Notes: generated by a model not told the origin, from the letters alone. 58,458 nt of DNA from Zygnema cylindricum (GCA_037447655.1 JBBHKE010002375.1:1-58458); one strand, 5' to 3'. Counted from the stretch's first letter, positions 10,470-23,397 are shown. Made by a program: numbers and translations.

Positions 10470-13400
10470 ATGGCTAGTCTTGGTAATAAAACACCTCTAA
10501 GAAATGGAATGACTCCTATGTCCAGATCTTCTTCCAGGAATGGCCTCCATTCCGCACAATCCACGGGAAAATCTCCTTCCAAACATTTTCCGTCAGGATT
10601 CAAAACATTTCTGCAATGGAGAAAAATCGTCTCTCGCGTTTCTTTTATTCTTTTTCTCTTTGGAATATGGCATCTCACTCTCGGACCAGCTCTCACTTCC
10701 TCCCCGTCTCTTGGAGATCCTTCTTTAGGAAGTAATTCACATGCAAAATATGCTTTTTGTACTCTTCTCTGTGATGACGTCATGGCTGAAGCCGCAGCAG
10801 TTATGGTGCATTCTGTCAAAAGGACAGGCACTCCACATGACGTGGTTGTACTTACTTTAAACGTTTCCAATCGAACTTTAGATACTCTTAAAATTTTAGG
10901 AGCTATTGTTGAACCAATTACAACTCCAGTGAAGTATCCATTTGCTGTCACAGCAGATCGTCTAGCCATTAACAAACCTTGCAGGTATGTTCTGTAGCCT
11001 TAATTCAGTGTACTGTACTGTGAATATACTATGTAATATAATGCAATGTAATGTTATATCATCCAATGTCAAGTAATGTTAATATAACATGTAATGTAAC
11101 GTCACATCATTGTCTCTCAAAGGTTTCAGCTGAAAAATGTTGTTCTTTTCTTCTTTTGCCCGCTAAAAATGTTGTTATTTGTTGTGTTACAATTGCTGAC
11201 TGTAACAAATATAACAGAAGTTTGTGAAAACATATAAACCCTCACACACAACAACGTTCTAATGCTTAAAATCTATTAAATTTCAACCTTTTCCCATTTA
11301 CGATCTGTTTTTACGACAATGGTTAGCCCATCATCTGATCATTATCATGCTGTAAAATTTTATTGCCGTTCACTTTCTTGAGTGTTCCTCTAGAAGAGTA
11401 GGACTAACAGCATTTTCCAAAATGAGCAGAGAGCCTCTATATTGTAGAGAGGTCAATCGGAAGAAGTATCTCCAGTAATTTCACGAAATGCATTTCTCTT
11501 CCTAAGCACATTGTTTTTACTTGTCAAGATCTGCTTCACAGTTGGTTATAAACCATGCTAGGTATGATAGGGGAATTATGCGAACCCTGTAACTGGTGTT
11601 ACTGGTGCAGTAATCATAATTTCCGTGCATAAGAGTACTATTTTGTACAAAAAGGTCATTTGCCGTACAAAAACACTACTGGCAAATATCGGCAGTAATA
11701 GAATACGTATCGTTCCCCTAAACTCTCTAACAGGATCTCTCTCAGACCATTGAAGTTACCACTAGTTCAATTTAGGTTTCTGTTTTATTACAGATCGACA
11801 CCATACTAACGCATAAGCATCCAAAAGCAAGTCAAATCCACATTCTCCAATTTCATAATGAACAGATATTTACAGTGTTACATGCGTTGTTTGGTTTTTC
11901 AGCATTCGGTTTTATACCACTCGGGTTTATTCAAGTTTTTTACCATTCAGTTTGCCCCCATTCTGTTTTTTACCATTTGATTTTACATCATTCACTTACA
12001 TGCCTTGATGTTGCAAGTGGCTTTGTTTAGTCAGTCACTGTGATGGCCATATCAAGAGTATCATAGTTATGGATCTATTTTAAAACCTTTCACGTTTTTT
12101 TTTATTTTTATAATGAAAGACTTTTCTTATTTAAGCAGAAAATTGGCATTCTGTTTGTGTGGTTTGGGGCAGGTATTCTAAATTGCTTATGTGGAAAATG
12201 ACCCAGTACAAAAAAATAGTGTATTTAGACAGTGACCTTCTTATTATTCAAAATATTGATGACCTTTTTAATCGCCCAGAGCTAACGGCCGTTCCAGACA
12301 CTCTCCCACCTGACAAATTTAACAGTGGTCTGATGGTACTGGAACCAAATCTTGCAGTTTTCAAGGACATGATTACTAAGGTGAGATATTTCACCCCTCC
12401 CCCTTTCCCTCTCCCTCTCCCTCTCCCTCTCTTTCTCCCTCTCCCCCTCTCCCCCTCTCTCCCTCTTCCTCTCTCTCTTCCTTCCTCTCCCTCTCCCTCT
12501 GCTTCCCGTCAGTATTGCATCAGCTCTCAGTGACTATATATACATATATACATGTATATATATGTGTATATATATATATATATTCAATGGGACTCTCTCC
12601 CTCTCTCTTACTCTCTCGTTCTTCATAGCATTCAATGTGTCTTTGATGATTCCATATATGAAGAGAACGTAATGTGTAGAAAAGAGAAAAGAATGCAGTG
12701 ACCATGGAATCATCAAAGAAATTTTAAATACGATAGATTTATCATAGGACAACCCAAAATGCACTTCCATCTTGCATAGACGATTTTTGACCTTACCATA
12801 GTGCCTACATAAATTCTTAAACCAAACACTATTTTGTTTTTTGGGAGGGGCGTGTTACAAACGTGTGATGGAAAGCACCGGTTTTACATTAAACTTTGAG
12901 TCTATATAATTGTTGAGTCTGTATAATGGTTGAATGTGTGTAATTGTTGAGTCTTTGTAATTGTTAAGGCTGTATACTTGTTGAGTCTGTATACCTGTTG
13001 AGTCGATATAATATTTTAGCTGCATCACCGTCATAATTCTGACCTTCTTCTTGTCTAGATTCTGACTCTCGCCAAAATGCATGAGAATGTTATAACTTCT
13101 CTATTTTCGAAGTGCATTTGTTCTCAAATTTGTATTAAGGCGTGTAAAAGATTGTCAATATGTGAACCTGAAAGAAACAGAAATGTACAAAATACAGAAT
13201 CGTCTAATTTTTTGAAGTAGTTTAAGATGGCAGTGAATACATGGTAAAATATTGTACAGATTCGCCTCATTTGGGAGGTTTTCTGGACAGGTCGCAACAA
13301 CAATTTCTCCAAATGTTGGGGATCAAGGATTTTTGAACAGTTATTACCATGATTGGTATAAGGCAGGTTCGGAACATCACCTTAGTTACACATATAACGC

Positions 13401-13814
13401 CTTAGTTCGAATTTCCATTTCTCCAGCATGGAAACAGTTTATTGAACCTGGGTTGAAAGTGCTCCACTTCTCGGGAGGCACAAAGCCGTGGAATACAATG
13501 GTTGACAAACAGGTAAGGTTGAGGGAATTCTCTCTTCTTTCTCTCCAGCCCCCCTCCTTCCCCCGTCCCTTTTTTACCTCTCATTTGAGGTTCAAGCCTT
13601 TTAATATTCCCAGAAGCATAGGTAGAAAGAAAGGACTAAGAAGGTACAATTATCGCAAGTTTTGCCTCAGCTTATGGAATCTTAGGTGATATATTGGCCA
13701 TCCACAGGTATTCTTTTAGGATTTTGTAACAATTGGCCTTGCAACTAGTACAAAACATCAGTAGAAAAATGACTCAGTATGGCTGATTAGGGCGCCCTAT
13801 TTTCTCCCTGTATA

Positions 13815-13846
<32 letters not shown>

Positions 13847-16800
13847 ATGTTCACATGTGGAAGTAGAATATAGGGCATTGCCAATGTCATCACTTTCTTG
13901 ATAGTGGCAATTTCACTGTAAATAGTGTGAAGATAAATGCATTGTTTTGAAGCCAAAAACTAGAAAAAATAATATTGCATTAGGGTGCATTATTCACCCT
14001 TATGCTCAGAGCCTATATTATTTTCTGCATATTTTATTATTTGCATTGAATATGAACCAGTCCTTACCAGAATGCTTGGTACCTACATTGTTTTTTACAC
14101 TGAAAATGGACGAGTCCCATTTACCACAATCTTCAGTCCCTAAATATGTATATATTTTTAATGCAGTTCCCGACAACTCGACAATTTGATTGGATGTGGT
14201 GGCAAGTTTATGATGATATTTATCATACTCTTGGAAGAACAGCTATGATTCGATATCGAAATGATACTTCAAAACTTCCTGCCCAGCTTACTGCTGAATG
14301 TCAAAGAGACTATATGGCTTTTTCAAGGTAAGAAACCTACTTTTTTTAATGCTTTTTAGGGAAGACCTAACCTCAGAAAACCCAACCCTAAACATCCCAA
14401 TTCTACAAAAAAAACAACCCCTAAATAACGTCTAGAAACTTTAGGTCACGGAGTTATTTGACGGCCCTTGGTACTTTCTCGTGGTTTTTTGACAATGCGC
14501 GAGTTTCTTGAAAGTAGATATATGGGTCTTTTTGCTGATGATTTCTTAAAAAATGCTTGAACTCAAACGTCAACTCAATCCCTTTAACGCTCTTTACTTA
14601 AGCTTAATTTTGAACGTTTTCTTCTTGTTTGGTTTTTCTGGGTGATGTATTGCAGAGGCAAAGTTTATAAGGACAAACTGAGTGTTGTGATGAATTGTTT
14701 CGATCGATTTGATCTCATGGTTTACAATGTTCAAAGATATTCTTCATTAGATTTTGTGCATAAAATCTACATTGTTTGGGGGAATACCAAAATTGCCCCA
14801 TTTGCCCCTTCCTATTTCAATGTGACAAAACCAGTTGAAATTCTGTATTCCGGTATAGACAGTTTAAATGATCGATTTAAACCAATTAAATCTCTCGAGA
14901 CAGAAGGTATTTTGTTATGTGACGACGACATTGAAGTCAGTGTTGCTGGGTTGAGAGTTGCTTTTGAAAGATTTAGAGAAAGTCCACATAGACTTGTTGG
15001 CTTTTTTCCAAGGGCACATTATAGAGAAGCAAATACCGGGAGGCTTGTTTACGTTCTTCGACCGAAACAGGAATATTCAATTGTCCTCACGAAAATGTTT
15101 TTGATGCACGGTGAATATCTTCGCGCGTATACATGTTCTACCTCACAGTCTATTCGAGATTATGTGGACTTTCACAAAAATTGTGAAGATATCACTATGA
15201 ATTTCTTGGTAACTCAACTTTCGGGTCTCCCACCTTTGTTGGTTGAAGATCCAACAAAGGTCGATTTTGGGACAACTTCTGGACTTTCATCTCGAGGAAG
15301 TCACGACATATCAAGGTATGCAAATCCTTTTTGCGCCAATCTTCTTGCACCCAATTTTTCTTCCCTGATCTTTTTTACCGAATCTTTTTCACCGAATTTT
15401 TTTCATCCATTTTTAGTAGCACAGTTTTCTCACCTTTTTTTTTTGCTTATTTCTTTCTACCCATTTTTATCCTCTTGTTGCACGTGTAGCTCCAATTATA
15501 TTTTACCTTCGTTGACAATTTAGCAAGACTGCACTTTGTAAACCTTCTATTTCTGTTTGAAGAGAATAAGAATTGTAGATGGATGAAGAATTTAGATGGT
15601 CCATATTAGAGCAGGCAAATAAAAGAAAAAAGGATACAATGTGGAATTTGTTGTCCACGGCTTTTCAGATTTGCAATTACTGTCCTTCGGATGAGGGAGA
15701 AATGGGGGAGAGAAGTGTGGGAGCTGAAGAGTAGGGAGTGAGAGAGAGAAAGAGAGAGAGAGAAGGGGATTGAATGAAAAATGTTATTGGTGGTTGAATA
15801 ACGTTAAGAACAATCTTGGGAGTCGAGAGAGAAAAATGAGGGAGAGAAGAGGGAAAGGGGAGTGGGAGCTGAGAAGAGGTAAGTGGAGAAGGCGGGATAC
15901 TGAAAGTTGATAGTAGGGGATGGAGGTAGGAAAAGGAGGAAAGAGGAAAGGAATGAGAGAGGGAGGGGTTAAGAAGATATTTCTGATGGCTTCTCGCCTT
16001 TCTTTCTCGTGTTCAGGAGTGTGTGTATGAACGATATCGAGGAACAACTTGGTTTTATGTCGTTGAGAAACACATCTGAGTCGGTTACCTATTTTGATCG
16101 TGATAAGGCTATTGTCCTTTCTCGGAGAAAGAGGCTTGCAACAGCTGTTGCAGGTTCTTTTCGTCCCATTTTCAACCCTTTGGAGCATCAAACAAGTCAA
16201 CAATTTATGGGACGGATTCCATTTTTAGAACGTCGTTTTTATGCCGATCTTGCAGTTATCCCCTCGGAAAATATTCGAGGAGCAGTATTATGCATACAGG
16301 TGTGTCTCCACTTTTTGTCTCTAAAAAGCAATAATTAAACTGCAGATTTCATCTTTGGGTGTATTTCAATTGCCTTAACGGAACCTATATTGACTGAAAT
16401 TGCGTTTTGGTTCAAAATGGTACAAACAAGTGCCAAAAAAGTACGAAAAGGTACAATTTCGGGCAATATCCCAGGGATTTTATAGTAATCCGGATAGGTT
16501 ATAGTTATTTTCCTCTTCATTCCAGAGTTTATTGTCTATGAATATACAGTGCGGATAAATTTGTATTTTCTGTACTTTGTTGCTGTATGCTCAGTTCAAA
16601 CTAATTTAAACTGCACCCAAATTGGAAAAATGCTGGCGAGTCAAACTGGCGTTTTAACTCAGTTTCAATTTGAAACGTTTGTATAGTGTATTTGCCTCAA
16701 TTTCGACTCTTATTTCAGCACTTTTTACGCACTTTATATAGTGTTAAGTTGGTTCCTTTGATTCACCTTTTGATTATACAGTTTTCACCTATCTACAGTC

Positions 16801-19800
16801 TCGCTAAAAAACTGAACCAAACTGTATAACGACTGTTTCCGTCCTTCCATATAGCTCCTCAAAGCAAACATCCTTGAAATGTTGGAATTTTGTCCAACAT
16901 ACAGGCGACTGTATACAGTAGCCCCAATCGTCCTCGTTTGCTCCTTTTCCCTCTCCTCTTTTCTCCTCCCTTCTCCCTCCGTTTCTCTTTCTCTCTTTCC
17001 CAGTCCCCTGCCTCTGGAGAACCGGCTTAATATATTGTGCTGAAAACTCATATACTGTAGTGTAGTAGTTTAACCATTGGAACTTTATGAGAATAAGATA
17101 CATTGATAAAAAAAGTATGAAGGACATACAATGCCTTTTCTAAGTAGACTGTACCTCGGGCTTAATGCACAGCCATTTGTACAATTTTGGTGCACATTTT
17201 TCTAATATGCACATACAATCTGCAAGACTAAATCCGTATGCTTTTTCTTCTTCCTAAAAGTTTTGCCTGAGTCAATCCCTTGTACATATTTGTCTCTCTG
17301 TTTCACTAGTGAAAAGGCTTGGCAAGGTCACTTGTAGTAACATGTTACCTTGAAAAACTCATTGGTTAAATACATATTCTTGTATATATTTACAGGGGGA
17401 CAATGTCGAAAAACCATTTGACACGACCACAAACCGATATGCTCTCCTCACCCATGGTGCAATTCCTGATGATGCTTCGCAAATTTCGGGCACAACATTT
17501 GTGATTCACTCTCCACAAGGTTTTGAGGGGCGATTCACGATGTTAAACTTACTTTCTAGTTTCTTGCAATGGAGAGAAGACCATGGGTGCTTTGGGCCGG
17601 CTCGAGTCCTTCTTTACCATGACACTTTGTTAAGAACTCAACTAAGTCCTTGGGCGGCAATGATTATGAGAGCACTTTTAGGAGTTAACGCTATCCCATA
17701 TATGCCTTCAGATGGAAAAACTCCCGAATGTTTTGATTACGCAGTAGTTGCAAGACAACGGGATACGATGAATTCTGATGAGTGCAATAAGGATTTACAC
17801 GTTATGAGAAAAATGATTCATTCGTTCTGCAGGTCAGTTTGTTTTTTCGCTGGGTGGTTTCTTTGTCTTGGTGTTGTTTTAAACTGCTAGATACTTTTTG
17901 ACATGAGGAGTTTAGCAAAAACCATTTACATCTGGATGTAAGACTAAAAAAAAAATTGGTGGAAGAGTTGGAAGGGAAAAAATTGGGGTGCATAAATAAA
18001 TGTAGCCACATGGTGATGCATTTTTTTTTTAAATCAGGCTTTCAAGCAAAGGAAGTAATAATTGAACTTACTTTGGCTGATTCTTGTCACTTCACTTCTG
18101 TCATTCTCGTAGCGCGATTCTAGAATCAGTCACTCTTACCACTTTCCCATCTATCATAATCAGCCATAGTCATTGCATTTTTATTCGGATACCCGTAAAT
18201 TAAAATATTCACGTATTCTGCAAGTTGGAAAAATATTCATCCGTAAAAAACAAAATTTATTTATTTTTGTCAAAATTTTGCCGCGAAACCCACAGACTTC
18301 AACTTTTATCAAACATAAACCTCTTTGTTTTTCGCATCCATAAAATTTACACCCGAAAGATGAAGATGGAAAAAAAAAAAGTTATTCCTGCCTTTATTGC
18401 TGATTATTCCATTTGAGTATTCCAACGATACATCAAATTTGTGGTGAATATGCAATCAGAATTCATGTATTCCACTCGCGATCCCAGTTCATTCTTCTCG
18501 AGTCACTTTATTTCTCATCCCCTTGTTCCTTCATCAAGTTGCTCACAAGTGATGAGAATGAAGGCCACAGAGAATGACAGGCGAAATGAGAACAAGAAAC
18601 ATGGAAAGTGTGAGAAGGCGAGAGGGAGGTTGAGGCATGCGGGAGTGATGATAATAGGACATGAAATTAATAAAAATGCGGGGCATGGAGAGACAAGAAA
18701 AATCAGGGGAAGTTTAGGAGTAAGAGTGAATGGCACATAGTAAGGAGGACATATCAAAGAGTATTGAGTAAACAGTAAAATAAAGGGAAAAAATCATTTT
18801 ATCAAGAGCGAGGAGTAAAGAGGAAAGAGCAAAGAGCAAACATTAAAGAATAAACAGTAAACAGTTAAGAGCAAAGAGTAAAACAATAATGACTTTTTAA
18901 TGAGTGAACAGTAAAGAGCAAAAACTAAAAAGCAGAGGTTAGAGAAAGTAATCTTCTTTTTGGTTTTATGGGTCTCAGGAGTTTTCCAAGGAAGGATGCG
19001 ATAAGCATTCTCGATCACACCGATGCCAATGTCCGTGTAGCATTCGTGGGAGACACTCCCAATTGGGCAAAAATGAAGTGGTTTAACTATACCGAGGTGG
19101 AAAATATGATTGCACATGAATGTACAGATGTGGGTCTTAGTTGCCAAGTCGCATTTGTACCCCGAGGGGAATTTTGTTCTGTTAAGGTGAGAAATTTGAA
19201 ATCTTGGACTTTCTTGTATTGAAAAGTGCATTACGAAAGTTATGTTTTGACAAAAGCTTATTTAGCTCTCTGGAAGGGGGTTTCAGTCAGGAGGAGATGA
19301 ATGAAGGACCTAAGGTCATGTGAGATGTCTTCGGTCTCAGTTTACATTTCACCGGTCTTTAGGCGTATTTACGGTAAAACTTATAGAGGGATATTTACGA
19401 TTTAATTTCTAGAGGCCCGTGACTCTCATGATGTGACATCTCTTTCAGTATTTTGGTATTGACGAATACTCACAAGATGCACTACTACCATTATTACCCA
19501 GATGATGGTCCATGATAAGACATGTTTTATCTATTCAATATGCTTTAAATTGTAATATTTAAAATACTTTAAAATTTTGATTGGAGCGGAACTGTTGCAT
19601 TACCACCCTCATCCGCCATTTCAACAATTCTATAGGAGAGAATCAAATGTTGAAGAAATTAAACTGTGAGAAAGAAAACCGTGAAGAATCAAGACGGTGA
19701 AGAATCAAACTGCGAGAAATAAGTCCCGTGAAGAAACAACAAACCGAGAGAATTTAAGCAGGGGCAGTGGGACTAAATTGTGTATGTTAGGTTCGGGTTC

Positions 19801-20328
19801 TGGATTTTTGCAGGTTTTGGGTCTCAGTCGGGCAGATTTGGTTATCGGGCCTTGGCAAGACCGTTCCATGGACAATGTTGTTTTTTTAAAACCAGGCACC
19901 GCAGTTTTGGAGCTCATGCCTGCAACTGTTCACGACGACGACAAGAAATTGGCGGTCAAGGAAATGAATTGCTATGGGTTGAAATATGATCAGGTGAGAT
20001 AAGCAATCTCTCGGTTCACATTCATGCCAATGAAATCCACAGTCAAAAGTATTCGGACATCTGCTGCTCCCTCTCCCTGTCCCTCTCGCCCTCCCCCTGT
20101 CCTCTCTCTCGCCCCGCCCTCCCCTCCCCTCCCCTCCCCTCCCCCCCCCTCCCCCTCCCCCTCCCCCACGAATCAGACTTCATTAATTTTTCCATTCCAT
20201 TTTTGGATCAGTTACTCTCTTGGGTGAGTAGTCAATTAGACCATATAGGAAGGAGGGGACATCGTTTCCAAGAGGGAGAGGCAACTTCATTTTTGGAACA
20301 ATGTGTGGTTAGGAAACTTCATTTCTAA
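10470..20328 (+). CDS. Three-domain glycosyltransferase: GT8 + GT64 + GT61-like, type II membrane protein
   Basis: Exons 10470-10984, 12173-12380, 13291-13512, 14167-14327, 14656-15315, 16017-16299, 17396-17832, 18979-19186 and 19814-19993 join in one frame through GT-AG introns: 958 codons. A possible last exon, 20212-20328, would give 996. Residues 53-75 form a membrane anchor after a basic Ser-rich tail. GT8 (about 91-330): YLDSDLL (DxD at 191-193), DQGFLNSYYHDW, HFSGGTKPW; most like plant PGSIP/IPUT1. GT64 (about 376-680): VVMNCFDRFD, DSLNDRF, DDD at about 458-460, NCEDITMNF at about 544, and the YFD tail; like EXTL2, GMT1 and GINT1. GT61-like (about 684-958): ARVLLYHDTL, CFDYAVVARQ, then ADLVIGPWQDRSMDNVVFLK and LELMP where GT61 proteins have an HGAGLTN-type motif. 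GT8 and GT64 look catalytically intact; the third is uncertain. In Arabidopsis, IPUT1 (GT8) and GMT1/GINT1 (GT64) build GIPC headgroups in the Golgi. A similar combined role is inference. Confidence 0.85.
12391..12515 (+). repeat. CCCTCT-type microsatellite at the start of an intron
   Basis: Pyrimidine-rich tract (ccctctccct) that begins about 10 bases after the donor at 12381 of the glycosyltransferase gene. A short ATATAT run follows at about 12535-12580. Confidence 0.85.
13811..13842. repeat. ATT trinucleotide microsatellite
   Basis: About ten copies of ATT in the intron between the third and fourth exons of the glycosyltransferase gene. Confidence 0.85.
15690..15975. repeat. Purine-rich low-complexity tract in an intron
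   Basis: GGGAGAGA-type imperfect repeats on the coding strand in the intron before the exon at 16017. Pyrimidine-rich tracts elsewhere in this gene lie on the same strand, so this one is opposite in polarity. Confidence 0.7.
20066..20168 (+). repeat. C/T-rich microsatellite
   Basis: Mixed CCCTCT and CCCCT repeats after the donor at 19994. They lie inside the predicted last intron of the glycosyltransferase gene, or in its 3' UTR if 19993 lies in the last coding exon. Confidence 0.85.
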
Positions 20329-21000
20329 ATTTATTTTGGAGCATTGCGATGCTTGCTCCGTTAGGACTTGGGGATTCTTTGTCGTTTCCCTAAATAACCG
20401 CATAAATTATTTTATGACCAGCGATGTGCATACAAATCCATGTGAAAAAACTGTAGAAGAAAGGTAAGGTGTGATGTGACGAATTTGTCGATGATTTTTC
20501 ATGCACTTGTTTGGACAATCTCGTGAAAATTATGGTCTTAACGTAGGTCTGTTTTTTATTGTTTTTTTAGAGTGGTGAGTGATAGTGAGAAGGAGATCGG
20601 TTTGAGTTTTTGTAGCAAATTTATAATAAAAAGATAAATAGTCTCTTTGGAAAGGTGTTGAATTCTGGTTATGATATTTCTTCCAGAATCGCAGTTTCAA
20701 GAGCTCTATAGGAAAGCCCTTCACACAAAGTTGAAGGTTCATCTTTGAATCTAGATAGTGTGAAAATAATGTTGGCAATTGATGCTCTTTTTTATGTCGT
20801 AAGATATCCTTTGAAATAGGGAAATGATTGGAGGGATTGGATTTATTCCAAGACTCGAAGGTATCGTGACAGAATGAGTATTGTCTTGGAATCGAGTTAT
20901 GTATGGGATTAACATTTGACTCTCCTTGGTGTTCTTGTCTCAAGAATTCATATTTTGACTGAAATTGTGTGACGTGACTGTCTCTGGAGTTCAGAGATAC
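20329..21000. other. Intergenic stretch with an unexplained 137-codon frame on the minus strand
   Basis: The minus-strand frame 20943-20530 is open for 137 codons, long for such AT-rich DNA. It shows no family motif, no signal peptide and no membrane segment I can recognise. It may be chance or a decayed element. Nothing else was seen. Confidence 0.25.
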
Positions 21001-21002
21001 TG

Positions 21003-21225
21003 CTACATCAGAAATCGTTATTAGTGTTGAGGTTTTTTTCGCTACTTAAACTATCTTTTCACCCTGCACTCTTGTCGGATTGTCAATCAGAGACCGCCAA
21101 TAGAAATTGAGAATCCTGCCTTCCAATAGCAACCAGCGGATTGACTATTGTACAAGTGTGTACAATAGAAACGATGTTTAACGTGGTGAAAAAAACTTTA
21201 ACACTACTAGCGATTAGTGGTGTAG
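21003..21225. mobile_element. Degenerate TA MITE (CACCG family)
   Basis: Left end ctacatcagaaatcgttattag and right end ctagcgattagtggtgtag are decayed versions of the CACCGNNAATCGTTATTAG TIR seen at 6340, 8262 and 8798. TA lies at both edges. Non-coding. Confidence 0.5.
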
Positions 21226-21753
21226 TTTTGTGTATCTTATTGGAATGAGATTCCCATTATTGGATGCTACCATGATTCATTTTCACGTTCTGGAGCACCT
21301 CTGATACTCGTCAATAACTGAGATCACATTCATGATACATTGGAGACTATTTTGGCATATTTTTCTTATAAACGCTTACGTCATCCTTGGATGTTTTACA
21401 CTTTTGAAAGCATAGATTTGTGACAGATTGCAAGGGTGTTGAAGGGCCGAAATTGTTTTTTTTTTTACATATTTTTGTCCTCAAATAATGGAGTCTACAT
21501 CCATGTCATAAGCACTTATGTAACCACGGTATTCACGGTAAATTGACCTTACACGTTTGTCTTTTAGCCCATTCACATCCGTACGCTAAAAACGTACATA
21601 ACAAGTTTATTTCGGCAGTGTGCATCAAGTTTGGGAAGCGATTTTTTTAGCTGTACCAAATATTTGCCTGAGTACTTGCCGTTTACTTCGTACAAGTTCC
21701 TTCAAAGAAAAAGTACAGAATTTGTCAAACTTTATTTGAGGCACAAATTCTTA

Positions 21754-22530
21754 GGGTGTGTCCCCATGTACTTGTAACTTAGCGAAATTACTTTGTATTT
21801 TAGCGCGGATCCGCCGGACCCGGTTTTCAAGTGTCCCTATGTCTGTAATGACGAAATTGTAACTTACGCTTGTGACGATTGTATACGTCGACAATACCTG
21901 TGACGGTTGTCAACGTCGACAATCTGTCGTCGCACGATATTTTTTGTACCTGCGTGTGACGTCGCATGTCTTACCGTGACATTGTAGACCTACCGCCTTC
22001 CAGCCTGTGCAATTTCACGGTCGAAGATGAGGCGCTTTGCCTTCGCGTCTCCTGTCCGGTCGACGTGAAATGGCATCGGAATTTGAAGACCCCTGCAAAA
22101 AAAAAAATCCGTACTAGACGAAAATGGACAAATCCAAACAAATTGTGTACCTATCTTTGTCGTATTAGAACGGAAACGGACAAAACATAGCGAACTATGT
22201 ACTTTTCTTTGTCCTTGGAAATCGTAGGATTTTTGTCGAAATTTACAGCACGCGCGAAAATATGTTCCTATTTGTCAATCGAAAAAACCTAATTTTAAAT
22301 CACATCGCGCATGTGTTTTAAAGATAAGGTTGAAGATGACGTTTTTTGTCGTCGAAGTGGGTCGAAAAGCACAAGACAACTTTTCGTACATCCTAAGTTC
22401 AGGGATGACGCAAATTGTACTCTACAAATTTGTGATTCCTTCGTACGGTTGCAACTTAGGCAGTACGGCGCTAAGTTTTACGGCAAAACGACAGGAAAAA
22501 ACCCTTACTTATGCACATGGGGACACACCC
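21754..22530. mobile_element. PIF/Harbinger-type non-autonomous element (GGGTGTGTCC family)
   Basis: TIRs GGGTGTGTCCCCATG and CATGGGGACACACCC with TTA on both sides (21751-21753, 22531-22533). A 3-bp TWA duplication and G-rich termini are the hallmark of PIF/Harbinger and Tourist elements. The interior holds paired GTGACGATTGTATACGTCGA-like segments and the block ttcgtacggttgcaacttag that is seen interrupted in a relative at 32881. Open frames (21966-22190, 22311-22544) show no transposase motif. Confidence 0.85.
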
Positions 22531-22533
22531 TTA

Positions 22534-22967
22534 CACAAAGTTGAGTAGATATGCCGGCATTTATGTCTTTTCATTTACAAAGATTTGGCCGACATAAAAT
22601 ACCAGAATTGTAATGGTAATGTTATTGTAATGTTGCATATTATTATTTTGCCATCATTACAAATGAAGCAAAGTGACCACCGACAAAGTGAAAGCTTTTT
22701 TGCGGTCTTCAACATGTTAATTTTTTTATAAGAAATGTTAATGAGGCGGCTCCTTCAGCTTTGTGTCAAAATCTTTGTCAAAAAAATTGTCAAACATTTT
22801 GACAGATTCTATATCTTTAATGGAACTTGTACCAATAGTAAAAGACAAACTATCAGGCGATTTTAGAAGTGGTTTTCAAAACGTAAAACATTATCGAATG
22901 ATACGCTATGTTTCGAATGTTTTAGTGTCCAGATTTATTCAATCACGAAGGAACAAAAGACTTAAGT
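22534..22967. other. Intergenic stretch
   Basis: No gene supported. A 68-codon frame at 22763-22969 is cut short next to the foldback element and has no recognisable family. Confidence 0.3.
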
Positions 22968-22975
22968 GAAATAAC

Positions 22976-23184
22976 TAGTGTTGGGTATCGGGTAGTTTCA
23001 TATCGCGATAATTTCGATATTCAATATATCGAATATCAATCGAGCAGATTCCTCGATATATCGTACCGGGACCAACATAAATTATCGCGATATATATCGC
23101 AAAAATTGCATATCCGTACAGTCAGAGTTCGGAAAACCGTACGAAAAAGAGTACGGAGAGTCGTACGAAAAATCGTACGGATAT

Positions 23185-23219
<35 letters not shown>

Positions 23220-23389
23220 ACTGAGCGCGGGGGGGGGGTTTGAAAAAAATTTGTAAAATTTTGGCAATATATCGTCGATATATCGCGATAATTTGAAATT
23301 CGATATATCGAAGCGATATATCAAATATCGGGTACATGAAATTCGATATATATCGAATATCGGCAATGGGTCCTCGATACCCAACACTA
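22976..23389. mobile_element. Foldback hAT-type MITE with poly-C core
   Basis: TIRs TAGTGTTGGGTATCG and CGATACCCAACACTA with perfect 8-bp duplications GAAATAAC (22968-22975, 23390-23397). The arms are almost wholly self-complementary, full of CGATATATCG-type palindromes and CGTACG. The centre is 34 consecutive C (23186-23219), then about ten G (about 23228-23238), so even the core can pair. Non-coding; apparent frames across it are artefacts. Confidence 0.92.
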
Positions 23390-23397
23390 GAAATAAC

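Noticed and set aside
10466-10975. Minus-strand 169-codon frame
   Set aside because: Antisense shadow of the first exon of the glycosyltransferase.
20024-20227. Pro/Ser-rich 67-codon frame
   Set aside because: It is a translation of a C/T microsatellite in an intron or 3' UTR.
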